Of a DNA stretch of 64,000 bases, positions 24,488-34,138 are shown one piece after another. This DNA comes from Marinospirillum sp035271045. Its GTDB lineage: Bacteria; Pseudomonadota; Gammaproteobacteria; Pseudomonadales; Halomonadaceae. The DNA is taken from contig NZ_DATESC010000015.1 in the NCBI RefSeq assembly GCF_035271045.1, positions 124,001 to 188,000 of the forward strand, given 5' to 3'. The notes beneath the pieces were generated by a model that was not told where the DNA came from, ran no database searches, and was given only the letters and a program-made list of their open reading frames with translations. Each line of letters starts with the position of its first letter. Positions within the stretch are counted from its first letter, which is position 1. Position numbers and translations under genes: made by a program.

Positions 24488-25633
24488 ATGAGCTTAAATC
24501 AGCAGGATGAAAATCCTAACCTAGGTTTTCGTAGCTTATTTAATCGGCCTTCTACTGGTTCAGTGCAGCGTAAAAAACCTGGCCAACCACCGGGTACGCT
24601 ATTACACACGGGTGAACAAAAACTAGATAAAATGCTGATGAAAGTGCATGACTATGATGCAAACCGTTACGATAGTTTTGCGATTGAAGCTTTAGACCCA
24701 GCCGCTGCTTATTTACGCCCAAGTAGTAAAACTTGGATTCAAATTCAAGGCTTGCACGACATCACTGAACTACGCAAAGTCATGGATTATTTTGAGCTAC
24801 ACCCGCTGGTTCAAGAAGACATTGTTAGCATTAACCAGCGCCCGAAAGTAGAGCCTTATGGTGAGATTATTTTTGTGGTAGCTCGGATGATTACTACCCG
24901 CCAAAAAGGTGAAGAAACAGAGCTTAAATCTGAGCAGGTTAGCTTGGTTTTAGGTAAAAACTTTGTATTGTCTTTTCAAGAAAGTGACGACCCTTTATTT
25001 GATCCGGTTATACGTCGTATGTTAGTGGCAAACACACGTTTGCGCCGTCACAGTATCGACTTTTTAGCCTATGCTTTATTAGATAACTTGGTTGACCATT
25101 ACTTCACCGCATTAGATTTTATTAACGAAACCATTGAGGATATGGAAGAGCGTGTACTAGAAAACCCTGATCCTGCTGATCTACAAAGCATTCATGCTTT
25201 GCGCCGTGATTTGATATTTTTTAGAAAATCAGCTTGGTCATTACGTGATGGTGTTAATGGCTTAATTCGTGATGACTCGCCACTTATTAGCGCTGAAATT
25301 AAAATTTATTTACGTGACGTTTATGACCATCTAGTGCAAGTTATTGACAGCATAGAAAGCCAACGAGAACTGGTATTTAGTCTTTATGATATGTACACCT
25401 CATCGCTTAGTGACCGCATGAATGAAGTAATGAAAGTGCTGACGGTCATTTCTACGCTATTTATTCCGCTTACTTTTATTGTGGGTGTCTATGGAATGAA
25501 TTTTAATCCAGATAGCAGCGCATGGAATATGCCAGAGCTTAACTGGGCATTTGGCTATCCAGCGGCTTGGGGTTTAATGCTAGTGATTACAGCATCCATG
25601 CTCTACTATTTTAAACGCAAAGGTTGGTTTTAA
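24488..25633 (+). CDS. corA: CorA-family divalent-cation (Mg2+) transporter
   Basis: This 381-residue protein has a long cytoplasmic N-terminal funnel domain and two C-terminal membrane helices. The first ends in the selectivity signature YGMNF (IVGVYGMNFNPD), and the protein finishes LYYFKRKGWF. The HPLVQEDI...RPKVEPYGE region is typical of the bacterial CorA subfamily. It converges on the Mrp operon with only 8 nt between stop codons. Confidence 0.92.
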   Translation: MSLNQQDENPNLGFRSLFNRPSTGSVQRKKPGQPPGTLLHTGEQKLDKMLMKVHDYDANRYDSFAIEALDPAAAYLRPSSKTWIQIQGLHDITELRKVMDYFELHPLVQEDIVSINQRPKVEPYGEIIFVVARMITTRQKGEETELKSEQVSLVLGKNFVLSFQESDDPLFDPVIRRMLVANTRLRRHSIDFLAYALLDNLVDHYFTALDFINETIEDMEERVLENPDPADLQSIHALRRDLIFFRKSAWSLRDGVNGLIRDDSPLISAEIKIYLRDVYDHLVQVIDSIESQRELVFSLYDMYTSSLSDRMNEVMKVLTVISTLFIPLTFIVGVYGMNFNPDSSAWNMPELNWAFGYPAAWGLMLVITASMLYYFKRKGWF

Positions 25634-25641
25634 AAGACTGA

Positions 25642-26019
25642 TTATTGATTAGCTAAATCTTTTTTAGGTTTGTTACTGCGCTTGGTCGCTGCTTTTTGAA
25701 CACTAAAACCTTGAGTACGGGCAAGCGTTTTAGTATTTAAATGCAACGCAGCCTTAGCCATCATGTGGGCGCTTACCGGCGCAGTAATAAATAAGAAAAT
25801 AGTAATCAGGACCTCATGGATACTAAACATAGAGTTTTTTAGGCTAAAAAAAATCATCGACGCAATCAATAAGCTGCCTACACCCAAAGTCGTTGCTTTA
25901 GTTGGTGCGTGTAGGCGCATATAAAAATCAGGCAAGCGAGCCACGCCAATCGAGCCGATCAGCATAAATAAACCACCTAATAACACAAAAAAACTTAAAA
26001 TTAATTCAATCCAATTCAT
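25642..26019 (-). CDS. mnhG: Mrp-type Na+/H+ antiporter subunit G
   Basis: This 125-residue protein has three predicted membrane helices. The segment GSIGVARLPDFYMRLHAPTKATTLG is the MnhG/PhaG signature. The tail after residue ~100 is basic and somewhat longer than usual. It is the last gene of the Mrp operon, 8 nt after mnhF. Confidence 0.94.
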   Translation of the reverse strand: MNWIELILSFFVLLGGLFMLIGSIGVARLPDFYMRLHAPTKATTLGVGSLLIASMIFFSLKNSMFSIHEVLITIFLFITAPVSAHMMAKAALHLNTKTLARTQGFSVQKAATKRSNKPKKDLANQ

Positions 26020-26027
26020 GGTATTTT

Positions 26028-26297
26028 CTACTCAATAATATCGCCACGTAGCAAGTATTTACACAATGCAGCGGTACTTACAAAACCGAGCAGTGCAATC
26101 AATAACGCAGCTTCAAAATAAAGGGGCGACCCCATGTACATACCTAAAATAATAATTAAAGCAATACTATTAATGTATAAAGTATCCAGCGCCAAAATTC
26201 GATCAGCAATGCTAGTACCTCGAATTAATCGCCACAAACTCAATAAAAGTGCCAAAGCGATCATGCCACTAACTAGGAATAGCGCTGTATTTAGCAT
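26028..26297 (-). CDS. mnhF: Mrp-type Na+/H+ antiporter subunit F
   Basis: This 89-residue protein has three membrane helices, with RLIRGTSIADRILALDTL in the first loop. That is the MrpF pattern: an R-G-x-x-x-x-D-R-x-x-A-x-D core. It overlaps the end of mnhE by 7 nt, indicating coupled translation. Confidence 0.95.
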   Translation of the reverse strand: MLNTALFLVSGMIALALLLSLWRLIRGTSIADRILALDTLYINSIALIIILGMYMGSPLYFEAALLIALLGFVSTAALCKYLLRGDIIE

Positions 26298-26782
26298 CCA
26301 AAAATCTCCTTTAGCGGTGCTTCATAGCGGGTTTTAATCGAATCAATTAACGCTTGCTCACTGACTAAATTCAGGGCATGAATATACAGCCAACAGTGAT
26401 CTTCAGAAATATCACAACTTACTGTACCGGGTGTTAAAGACACGGTGCTAGCCAGTAAAGTGATAGGGAGGTTGCCTTTAAGGTCTAATGGCACAGCCAC
26501 AAACCCTGGGTTCATTTTTCTCAATGGTCCCAAAATAAGTACAGCCACCTGCATATTCGCCATAAAAATATCCATCAACACCAATAAAAAATAACGCACC
26601 GCTAAAAAAGGCCGGCGTATAGTCGGTTGTGGGTGTTGTAGGCAATTCACCAATAAAGGAATAACAACAGCAAAAACAGTGGCTAAAAAAATATGACCCG
26701 CTGCGATTGTATTGTTCATTAACAACCACACAACAAACAGTAGCGCACTTTGCACAGGCATAGGCAATAAACGGGAGCGCAT
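26291..26782 (-). CDS. mnhE: Mrp-type Na+/H+ antiporter subunit E
   Basis: This 163-residue membrane protein has N-terminal helices, then PGFVAVPLDLKGNLPITLLASTVSLTPGT, the conserved MrpE segment, and a soluble tail. It overlaps mnhD by one base at the stop/start junction, so the subunits are probably translated together. Confidence 0.95.
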   Translation of the reverse strand: MRSRLLPMPVQSALLFVVWLLMNNTIAAGHIFLATVFAVVIPLLVNCLQHPQPTIRRPFLAVRYFLLVLMDIFMANMQVAVLILGPLRKMNPGFVAVPLDLKGNLPITLLASTVSLTPGTVSCDISEDHCWLYIHALNLVSEQALIDSIKTRYEAPLKEIFGC

Positions 26783-28308
26783 TATTTATCCCCTTGTTGC
26801 AGTATTAAATCTAAAGTTGTTTGAATATCAAATAATTGTTCAGCCGCTAATTGGGTGTATTCAGTAATGCTACCCGCAAAAATAACCATCAACGGTGAAC
26901 AAGCCAGTAAAAACCAAATACCAGAAAGTTTAAGTAATGGCAGCGGCTTTACTTCTGCTGATATATTGCCTCGATTATTGACTCGCCAAAAAAGGCTAGT
27001 GCCTGCTCGGGATAGCGCAATAATTGCAGCAAGGCTACTAATCAAAATGGCAGGCCAAACCCAGCTAGCGATTAGTGATGTCTGACCAGCCGCTTGTAAC
27101 AACATAAGCTTGCCAATAAAACCAGAGAAAGGCGGCATTCCTGCTACGCTTAACGCGGCAACAAAAAAAGCGGTACCCAATAAAATCGGTTGCTGCACAC
27201 GGCGTGCTGCCACAAAACGATCACCCGGTTTACCCCGTTGCTCACCAATTGCATCGGCTAATAAAAACAATGCCGCAGCAACCAAAGTGGAATGAACTAA
27301 GTAATAAAGCGCGGCACCAATGGCTTGAGGTGTAGCAATGGCAGCAGCAATCAGCAAAGTACCGACTGAAATAATCACCAAATTAGCCGCCAGCATTCTT
27401 AAACTGGGGCTGGCTAAAGCACCAACAGCACCAATAGCCAGTGTCAATAAAGACAAAGGCCATAACCAAGGCTGGATTAAGTTAGCTAATTCACCAGCTT
27501 CTGGGCCAAAAATAAGCGTATGTACACGTAAAATACTGTAAATACCTACTTTGGTCATAATTGCAAACAAAGCAGCAACGGGTGCGCTAGCAGCAGAATA
27601 AGTACGCGGCAACCAGAACTGTAGCGGCAATAAGGCAGATTTTAAGCCAAATACTACCAGCAATAATAAACCACCTGTTTTTACAAGCGCCAACTCATCT
27701 GGATTAAGGTGATGAACCCTAGCCGCCATGTCTGCCATATTTAGCGTGCCAAGCGTACCGTACAAGATACCCAAGGCGAACAAAAAGAATGCTGAACCAA
27801 CCAAGTTAAGCACAACATAATGCATAGCCGCCTGTGTCCGCTGCTTACCACCGCCGTGAATCAGCAATGAATAAGAAGCCATAAGTAGCACTTCAAAGAA
27901 CACAAAGAGATTAAACAAATCACCGGTTAAAAAAGCACCGTTAACACCTGCCACTTGAAACATAAACAGTGGATAAAAATGCATCCCCGTATTGTCATCA
28001 CCACCCGTGGCATAAAGCAAAGCACCCAAGGTCAACAAGCTAGTTAACAGCACCATTAATGCTGACGTTCGATCCAATACCAGCAAAATACCAAAAGGCG
28101 GTTTCCAATCACCTAAAAAGTAAAGTTGTATACCTTCTAAATGAGCAACTTGAATCATCCAAATGCCCAGCGCAATAATCACTAAGCTAGCCAACAAGGT
28201 GACGCTACGCTGCCGCATTAAACTGTTAGCAATCGGTGGCAATAAAAGCAAAGTACCAATGATTAATGGAAAAATAACGGGCAGTAGCGGTAAGTGTTGC
28301 TGCATCAT
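26782..28308 (-). CDS. mnhD: Mrp-type Na+/H+ antiporter subunit D
   Basis: This 508-residue protein of the NuoM/NuoN-like proton-pumping family has about 14 membrane helices. It shows the conserved EVLLMASYSLL glutamate helix and the SALLPLQFWLPRTYSAASAPVAAL lysine/trans-membrane motif of the channel. It overlaps mnhC by 4 nt (ATGA). In Mrp complexes MrpD and MrpA form the ion-translocating core. Confidence 0.96.
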   Translation of the reverse strand: MMQQHLPLLPVIFPLIIGTLLLLPPIANSLMRQRSVTLLASLVIIALGIWMIQVAHLEGIQLYFLGDWKPPFGILLVLDRTSALMVLLTSLLTLGALLYATGGDDNTGMHFYPLFMFQVAGVNGAFLTGDLFNLFVFFEVLLMASYSLLIHGGGKQRTQAAMHYVVLNLVGSAFFLFALGILYGTLGTLNMADMAARVHHLNPDELALVKTGGLLLLVVFGLKSALLPLQFWLPRTYSAASAPVAALFAIMTKVGIYSILRVHTLIFGPEAGELANLIQPWLWPLSLLTLAIGAVGALASPSLRMLAANLVIISVGTLLIAAAIATPQAIGAALYYLVHSTLVAAALFLLADAIGEQRGKPGDRFVAARRVQQPILLGTAFFVAALSVAGMPPFSGFIGKLMLLQAAGQTSLIASWVWPAILISSLAAIIALSRAGTSLFWRVNNRGNISAEVKPLPLLKLSGIWFLLACSPLMVIFAGSITEYTQLAAEQLFDIQTTLDLILQQGDK

Positions 28309-28652
28309 TTTTTCTTTTCCTCAGGCTCTATGGGCAAACGGCCATCTACATGGTCGTTGCCTAAATCGGCACGAGAGCGCATGGCAAGAATTAATAAAAA
28401 CGCGGTCATCGCAAAACCAATAACAATAGCAGTTAATACCAGCGCTTGAGGCACTGGATCGGTATACACTTCAGAAGCACCTAATACAGCAGCGCCATTG
28501 ATCGTTAATCGACCACTAGAAAAAAGAAACAAGTTCACAGCATAAGAAAGCAGGGTGATTCCTACAGCAACTGGAAAAGTGCGCCCACGTAAGGTAAGAA
28601 AAACACCCGAAGCCGTCAGCAAGCCAATACTAAACGCAAACAAGGCCTCCAT
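28305..28652 (-). CDS. mnhC: Mrp-type Na+/H+ antiporter subunit C
   Basis: This 115-residue NuoK-like protein has three membrane helices. The segments LLSYAVNLFLFSSGRL and DPVPQALVLTAIVIGFA are the MrpC hallmark (D-P-[LV]-P-Q-A-L-V-L-T-A-I-V-I). The start overlaps the mnhA stop by one base. The C-terminal tail is short and charged. Confidence 0.96.
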   Translation of the reverse strand: MEALFAFSIGLLTASGVFLTLRGRTFPVAVGITLLSYAVNLFLFSSGRLTINGAAVLGASEVYTDPVPQALVLTAIVIGFAMTAFLLILAMRSRADLGNDHVDGRLPIEPEEKKK

Positions 28653-31447
28653 TAACTATTCTCCTTTATTGCAGGGCTGTGACTGGTGGTTAATTTACCT
28701 AAATTCGCCAAAATCATAAGTGTTGCACCAATAACAGTCAGGTAAACGCCTAGATCAAACAACATAGCACTGGCTAATTCAAACTTGCCAAAAATAGGCA
28801 AACTAAAATAATCAAACCAAGACGTTAAGAAAGGACGGTCAAAAAACCAACTGCCCATGCCTGTTAAAGTAGCCGTTAATATACCGCAAGCAATTAACCA
28901 CTGATAATTAATCCGTAGACGGTCTTTTATCCAATCCACACCATGCGCAATGTATTGCTGAATAATAGCAACGGCGGTAATTAAGCCAGCAATAAAGCCA
29001 CCACCAGGCATATTATGACCGCGTAGAAAAATATAAATAGACACTAATAAGGCAAGGGGTAATAGATTTTGTGAAACGACGCTCAACATCATAGGGTAGC
29101 GACCCGTTGCCCAAGGCCGTCCTGTCGAATCACTACTGGGCATATATAAACGCATCCGTACAATCAGCTTAAAAATACCTAAGGCAGCAATACCGAGTAC
29201 AGAAATCTCACCTAAAGTATCTAGGCCGCGAAAATCAACCAAAATGACGTTGACAACGTTAGTACCACCACCACCAATTTTACTGTTTTCAAGGTAAAAC
29301 CAAGAAATACTTTCTAGTGGCCGCGTAATCATTGCATAGTTAATCGTACCAATAACGCCACCAACAATGCCCGCCAAACCTAAATCTCTAACCAGGCGAC
29401 GTGGATGTGATTCTTTAGGCGTATTTTGTGGCAAAAAGAACAGCGCCAGCAACATTAGAATCATCGTAACGACTTCAACTGATAGCTGAGTGAGTGCCAA
29501 GTCAGGCGCTGAAAAGCGTGCAAATGCCAAAGAAACAATTAATCCAACTACGGATAAACAAATTAAAGAAACCAGTCTTTTACGATTAAATAAAACTGTC
29601 GCAATGGCTGCTATAGCAAGAATAATGGCACCTATTAATGTTAAAGCATCAATAGGAATTTGTGATTTGTGCCCTTCTGTTGTATGAAGGTCAATCATTG
29701 GCCCTGCCATTAAGATCATGGATAAAAAGATCAACAAATAAACATAACGCTGCAGCGCATTATTTTCCAGCGTTTGCATGATGTTATGACAGCTATTAAC
29801 TAAGCGCTGCATCAACCACTCAAAAATTAACTTAGCATCGGGCTCTGGAAATTGGGCTTGAAAACGAAATAAATATTTACGGTTGTAGTAAATAACTAAA
29901 CCACCCAACATGGCTAAAAAGCTCATTAATAGCGGTAAATTAAAACCATGCCAAATAGCTAAGTTGTACTCTGGCAGCGCCGTACCTAACGTAGCACCTG
30001 AAGCTGTTGCTAATAATGGGCCAACAATAAAACTAGGGAAAATACCTACCAACAAACAAAGCGCAACCAATACTTCAACGGGAATACGCATAAAGCGTGG
30101 TGCTTCATGTGGCGTTTTTGGTAGGTTGATCGGCTCGCCGTTAAAAAATACGTCATGAATAAAACGCGCCGAATAAGCAACCGAAAAGACCGTACCCAGC
30201 GTTGCTAAAACAGGCACCATCCAAGATAAAGAACCTAACGTTACTTGGTGAAGGGTTTCTGCAAAAAACATTTCTTTAGATAAAAAACCATTAAACAAAG
30301 GCACGCCCGCCATCGAAGCAGCACCAACCATCGCTAAAGTGGCTGTGTGCGGCATATATTTCCACAAACCATTTAATTGCCGCATATCACGCGTGCCGGT
30401 TTCATGGTCAATAATACCTGCCGCCATAAACAATGAAGCCTTAAATACGGCGTGGTTCATAATGTGAAAAATAGCAGCAACCGTAGAAAGCTGGGTATTC
30501 ATGCCTAATAAAAGCGTAATTAAACCCAAATGGCTGATTGTTGAATAAGCCAGTAACCCTTTAATATCATGCTTAAATAAAGCAACGTAAGCACCTAGCA
30601 GTAAAGTAGCCAGACCCGTCATGCTAACGATTAAAAACCACAACTCTGTACCAGACAGCACTGGATAAAAACGCGCCATCAAGAAAATACCGGCCTTGAC
30701 CATTGTTGCCGAGTGAAGATAGGCACTCACTGGCGTAGGAGCAGACATGGCCTGAGGTAGCCAAAAATGAAAAGGAAATTGAGCAGACTTAGTAAACGCA
30801 CCCAGTAAAATTAAAACCAATGCAACAGGATAAGCAGCGTGTTCACGAATTAAATCACCGCTGGCAAGTACCAGGCTTAAATCATAACTACCAACAATAT
30901 CGCCCACTAAAAGCAAACCAGCTAATAAAGCTAATCCTCCGGCACCTGTCACGGTAAGCGCCATACGAGCGCCTTTGCGTGCTTCGGTTTTATGCGACCA
31001 AAAGCCAATTAGCAAGAATGAACTAATACTGGTTAATTCCCAAAAAAACCATAATTGAATAATATTGCCAGATAATACAATACCCAGCATGGCCGTCATA
31101 AAAAGAATAAGGTAGGAATAAAACAGCGGCATATTGTCTTTTTCAGACAGATAATAACGCGCATAAAGAATGATTAATTGCCCAATGCCTAAAATAAGCA
31201 ACGCAAATAACCAAGCCAAGCCATCCAACCTAAAAGCGACTTCAAGACCTGCTAAGGGTATCCATTCAAAGCTTGTTGTTAATACTTCACCACTGAAAAC
31301 AGCAGGTGCTTGTTGAAACAGTAAAAACAATGCTATTGCAGGAAGTAACGCGGTAAAAAAAGCAATGCTGCTGCGGCTAAAACGCGCTACCAGCAAGGGC
31401 ACTAGGGTGCCAAGCATCGGCAGCAGTGGAATCCATAACAAGCCCAT
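28652..31447 (-). CDS. mnhA: Mrp-type Na+/H+ antiporter fused subunit A/B
   Basis: This 931-residue membrane protein is the first gene of the operon. Residues 1 to ~600 are the NuoL-like MrpA core, with the FFWELTSISSFLLIGFW helix and the channel segment SAQFPFHFWLPQAMSAPTPVSAYLHSA. A DUF4040-like region follows (~615-700, DLALTQLSVEVVTMILML), and the last ~130 residues are MrpB (NLLPLALLVSIYIFLRGHNMPGGGF). The A-B fusion is the PhaAB form known in proteobacteria, so no separate mnhB is expected. The complex expels Na+ (or K+) in exchange for H+ in the inner membrane. Confidence 0.95.
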   Translation of the reverse strand: MGLLWIPLLPMLGTLVPLLVARFSRSSIAFFTALLPAIALFLLFQQAPAVFSGEVLTTSFEWIPLAGLEVAFRLDGLAWLFALLILGIGQLIILYARYYLSEKDNMPLFYSYLILFMTAMLGIVLSGNIIQLWFFWELTSISSFLLIGFWSHKTEARKGARMALTVTGAGGLALLAGLLLVGDIVGSYDLSLVLASGDLIREHAAYPVALVLILLGAFTKSAQFPFHFWLPQAMSAPTPVSAYLHSATMVKAGIFLMARFYPVLSGTELWFLIVSMTGLATLLLGAYVALFKHDIKGLLAYSTISHLGLITLLLGMNTQLSTVAAIFHIMNHAVFKASLFMAAGIIDHETGTRDMRQLNGLWKYMPHTATLAMVGAASMAGVPLFNGFLSKEMFFAETLHQVTLGSLSWMVPVLATLGTVFSVAYSARFIHDVFFNGEPINLPKTPHEAPRFMRIPVEVLVALCLLVGIFPSFIVGPLLATASGATLGTALPEYNLAIWHGFNLPLLMSFLAMLGGLVIYYNRKYLFRFQAQFPEPDAKLIFEWLMQRLVNSCHNIMQTLENNALQRYVYLLIFLSMILMAGPMIDLHTTEGHKSQIPIDALTLIGAIILAIAAIATVLFNRKRLVSLICLSVVGLIVSLAFARFSAPDLALTQLSVEVVTMILMLLALFFLPQNTPKESHPRRLVRDLGLAGIVGGVIGTINYAMITRPLESISWFYLENSKIGGGGTNVVNVILVDFRGLDTLGEISVLGIAALGIFKLIVRMRLYMPSSDSTGRPWATGRYPMMLSVVSQNLLPLALLVSIYIFLRGHNMPGGGFIAGLITAVAIIQQYIAHGVDWIKDRLRINYQWLIACGILTATLTGMGSWFFDRPFLTSWFDYFSLPIFGKFELASAMLFDLGVYLTVIGATLMILANLGKLTTSHSPAIKENS

Positions 31448-31585
31448 AATAGGTTTGGCTCCAAGAGTGGATAAAGTAACTGTTAGGTTAGCTAGTTGCT
31501 AATATATAAAAAATTATATCAGGTTATACCTTGTGAATAAAAAAAGGTCTACTTTTTAGGTATTTTAAAACTGGGACTTTTTGTC

Positions 31586-32293
31586 TCAGAAAAGGCGTGC
31601 AAGCAAAGCAGTTACTGCGGTTTCAACCCGCAAAATACGCTCACCCATTTGTACCGGCTGAAACCCTTGTGCTTCTAATAGCTTAATTTCAAAATCGACA
31701 AAACCACCTTCAGGGCCTATTGCAAGAGTCAATTGCTCGCTAATACCGCGCGGACAAGCCGGATAATCGCCCGGATGTGCCACCAATTTAAGTGAGTTAA
31801 TCGCTAAAGCAGACAGCTCATCTTCAACAAAAGGCTTGAAAAGCTGCTTACAAACCACTTCAGGCAAAAGCGTATCTTTAGCTTGCTCTAAACCAAGCAT
31901 TAGGTGCTGATGAATTTTTTCAAGTTTTAATTCTGGCGATTGCCAGTAACTTTTCTCAACACGCGCAGTTTGCAATAAAATAATTTTTTTAACACCAAGG
32001 GTTGCTAGGTGTTCTAAGCTTCTGGCTAACATTCTAGGACGAGGCAGCGCCAATAATAGTGTGACAGGCAATGCAGCAGGTGGCTTGCGATACAGATTTA
32101 ATTTAATGCGCGTAGCATTGGCTTGCTGCTCAATAATTTCTGCTTCGCCACACAAACCATTCAATACACCCGCTTGCAAAGTTGCACCTAAACTTAAACG
32201 GTGTATGTCTATTATGTGTTGATGGCGGCGATCAGTCAGCAACACACAACCTTGGTCATCAATTTCTTGCGGATTAACTAACAGTAAGTTCAT
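31586..32293 (-). CDS. rsmE: 16S rRNA (uracil1498-N3)-methyltransferase RsmE
   Basis: This 235-residue SPOUT-fold enzyme has an N-terminal PUA-like region (LLTDRRHQHIIDIHRLSLG). The C-terminal knot includes LTLAIGPEGGFVDFEI and LGxRILRVETA-type MGERILRVETAVTALL, the S-adenosylmethionine site. It is transcribed leftward, 9 nt after the PilZ-like gene. Confidence 0.96.
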   Translation of the reverse strand: MNLLLVNPQEIDDQGCVLLTDRRHQHIIDIHRLSLGATLQAGVLNGLCGEAEIIEQQANATRIKLNLYRKPPAALPVTLLLALPRPRMLARSLEHLATLGVKKIILLQTARVEKSYWQSPELKLEKIHQHLMLGLEQAKDTLLPEVVCKQLFKPFVEDELSALAINSLKLVAHPGDYPACPRGISEQLTLAIGPEGGFVDFEIKLLEAQGFQPVQMGERILRVETAVTALLARLF

Positions 32294-32302
32294 ACGCTCA
32301 GA

Positions 32303-32746
32303 CTAACTAAACATACTAGCGGTAGGCACATTTTTTCTTATTGCCGTCAGTAAAAATGCTTCTAATTTTTCAAGTTGGCTTTCACTTAACTCAGTAATAC
32401 GAAAAGTAACATTAAAGCCTTGCTGTGAATAACGACGGCAACCCAACACTTGCAATTTGGCATCGATATCAAAATCTTTGTCTAGCTGCAAACTTGCTGA
32501 GTGAATAATTTTTTCATTTGGACTATGGTGAGCGGTTCTAGGAACGAGCAAAGGAATATCACCAGCAGGGCAGATAATACGCAATTCTTCGTGAGAAATC
32601 TCGATTGCTTCAGCGTGAAACTCACCTGTTGCTAGCTGAAATGTAACTGAATAATCTAAGCTAAGCTTAGGAAAGCGATTACGTTTAGCGTTTGAATTAA
32701 AGTTTCTATCAATAATCTTTGGAGTAACAATCATAGGTTGTAGCAT
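32303..32746 (-). CDS. Degenerate PilZ-like protein
   Basis: This 147-residue soluble protein has a strand pattern like a PilZ beta-barrel (FPKLSLDYSVTFQ; FHAEAIEISHEELRI; LGCRRYSQQGFNVTFRITEL) and a C-terminal helix. The c-di-GMP motifs are not intact: there is no RxxxR before the barrel (AKRNR gives AxxxR), and the expected [DN]xSxxG reads EISHEE. If it is a PilZ protein, it probably does not bind c-di-GMP in the usual way. An AGGGA site precedes the ATG. It is likely co-transcribed with rsmE. Confidence 0.5.
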   Translation of the reverse strand: MLQPMIVTPKIIDRNFNSNAKRNRFPKLSLDYSVTFQLATGEFHAEAIEISHEELRIICPAGDIPLLVPRTAHHSPNEKIIHSASLQLDKDFDIDAKLQVLGCRRYSQQGFNVTFRITELSESQLEKLEAFLLTAIRKNVPTASMFS

Positions 32747-32948
32747 GCTGATCCCTGTTATTTTCTACATCATCACTAAGTTTGATCCATTTTAGAGCTA
32801 AAGTTAAGTTAACTTCTACCCACAAACAGCACAAGGGTGTAACAGCGTTAAGTTAAATTGCAAGTAAGCTTAACAATGAATGACTTGTAGCCATTAAGTT
32901 TCAATATTAAATTATTTAGCGTCTAATTAATCCTTTTAGGAGTTAATA

Positions 32949-33755
32949 ATGCACTTCTTACCTAAACATCGAAACGGTTTGTTGCAACATAGCTCGTTAA
33001 AAAATAGCTTGCTTACCCTAGCACTTTTACTAATGCTGCAGTGCATTGTACCTCAAGCCGTTGCAGATGACGCGCATAAAATTCAGCTAATCGAACTACA
33101 ACACCGCTCAGCCATTGAAGTCCTTAAAGCAGTTAAGCCGCATTTAATGGAAGGAACAGTTGCCAGCCAAAACGATCAAAAACTAATCATCAGCGGCAAA
33201 ACAACAGACCTAGAACAATTAGCGCTATTAATTCATGCATTGGATCAGCCCGTGCAAGGCTGGCGAGTATTTTTTGCACAAGGGCACGTTAATTTACAAG
33301 ACCTACAACTAAAAAACACTCGACATTATTCTACCGCACGCGCTGAAGTGTTTGAGGTTCTGGTTAGAGAGGGAGCGTCTGCTAGATTAGAACGTGGTTT
33401 TTGGATACCTGTGCAAACAGGCCGTGGCAACAACCGTGAAACAGGGTATGAATGGCTTGCTAGTGGCTTTTGGGTTACCGTGCAGCCAGTTGGTAATCAG
33501 CTAATACTGAATTTAAGTACTCAGCAAGCCCAACCTAATCAAAAAAACTTAGGTCAATCGCCATCACCCAATTTTTTAGGTCGCCAGTTTGAAGGGGAAG
33601 TTGCTTTACAGCTAGGGCAGTGGACAACTTTAGGCAGTGAAGCGCAACTAGCCGCTCAAATACCTAACACTGCCCGCCGTTATATGGGCGGGAGTAGCAA
33701 TGAATATTACAGTATTTGTATTGAGTCCAGCCGCTTAGCGAGCTGCCCTAGGTAA
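32949..33755 (+). CDS. Exported secretin-like protein with short N domain
   Basis: This 268-residue protein has a signal peptide (hydrophobic ~18-34, likely cleavage near QAVADDA). Residues ~44-97 (IQLIELQHRSAIEVLKAVKPHL...LIISGKTTDLEQLALLIHALDQP) fit the short NolW/secretin N domain. The rest resembles parts of the secretin beta domain: YEWLASGFWVTVQPVGNQLILNLS, then EGEVALQLGQWTTLG. It is far shorter than a true secretin (~450-700 aa) and no type II, III or IV assembly genes are near. An AGGAG site precedes the ATG. Fold assignment is tentative. Confidence 0.6.
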   Translation: MHFLPKHRNGLLQHSSLKNSLLTLALLLMLQCIVPQAVADDAHKIQLIELQHRSAIEVLKAVKPHLMEGTVASQNDQKLIISGKTTDLEQLALLIHALDQPVQGWRVFFAQGHVNLQDLQLKNTRHYSTARAEVFEVLVREGASARLERGFWIPVQTGRGNNRETGYEWLASGFWVTVQPVGNQLILNLSTQQAQPNQKNLGQSPSPNFLGRQFEGEVALQLGQWTTLGSEAQLAAQIPNTARRYMGGSSNEYYSICIESSRLASCPR

Positions 33756-33769
33756 CTTACTCGAACACA

Positions 33770-34138
33770 TTAATCATTATTAAGAATATTACCATTCAAC
33801 GCTTGGCGCAGCGCAAGGTATTCTTGAATACTTTCTGGTGGGTAATAAAGTGTATAAAAACGGCGTTCATGGATACGGCGCTCTTTGTTTTTATTGTCAG
33901 GGTAAGAAGCAAAAGTAGGTGCCATAGTAAAATGTATAACCTTAGTTTCTGCTAAAAGGCGTACTGGCTTACCATCTAAACTTAATTTTTCTGTGTCTGA
34001 TTTTAGCGTGTAATGAGACAGTTCAGTAATTTGTTGCAAATTTAGGTAAATATGGCTACTTAAATTTATTAGTCGATCTTTTGGTGTATCGTTAGTTTTG
34101 AAGTAAATCACACTACTTTTGCGGATTTTTATTAACAT
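33770..34138 (-). CDS. Hypothetical protein, 122 aa
   Basis: I do not recognise this protein. It has no signal peptide or membrane helix. It is rich in charged and aromatic residues in the second half (NKERRIHERRFYTLYYPPESIQEYLALRQAL), and the first half has alternating hydrophobic positions suggesting strands. It converges on the secretin-like gene with 14 nt between them and is divergent from phaR. The long frame and upstream AGGAG-like site (GGAGCATTTT) support a real gene. Confidence 0.65.
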   Translation of the reverse strand: MLIKIRKSSVIYFKTNDTPKDRLINLSSHIYLNLQQITELSHYTLKSDTEKLSLDGKPVRLLAETKVIHFTMAPTFASYPDNKNKERRIHERRFYTLYYPPESIQEYLALRQALNGNILNND

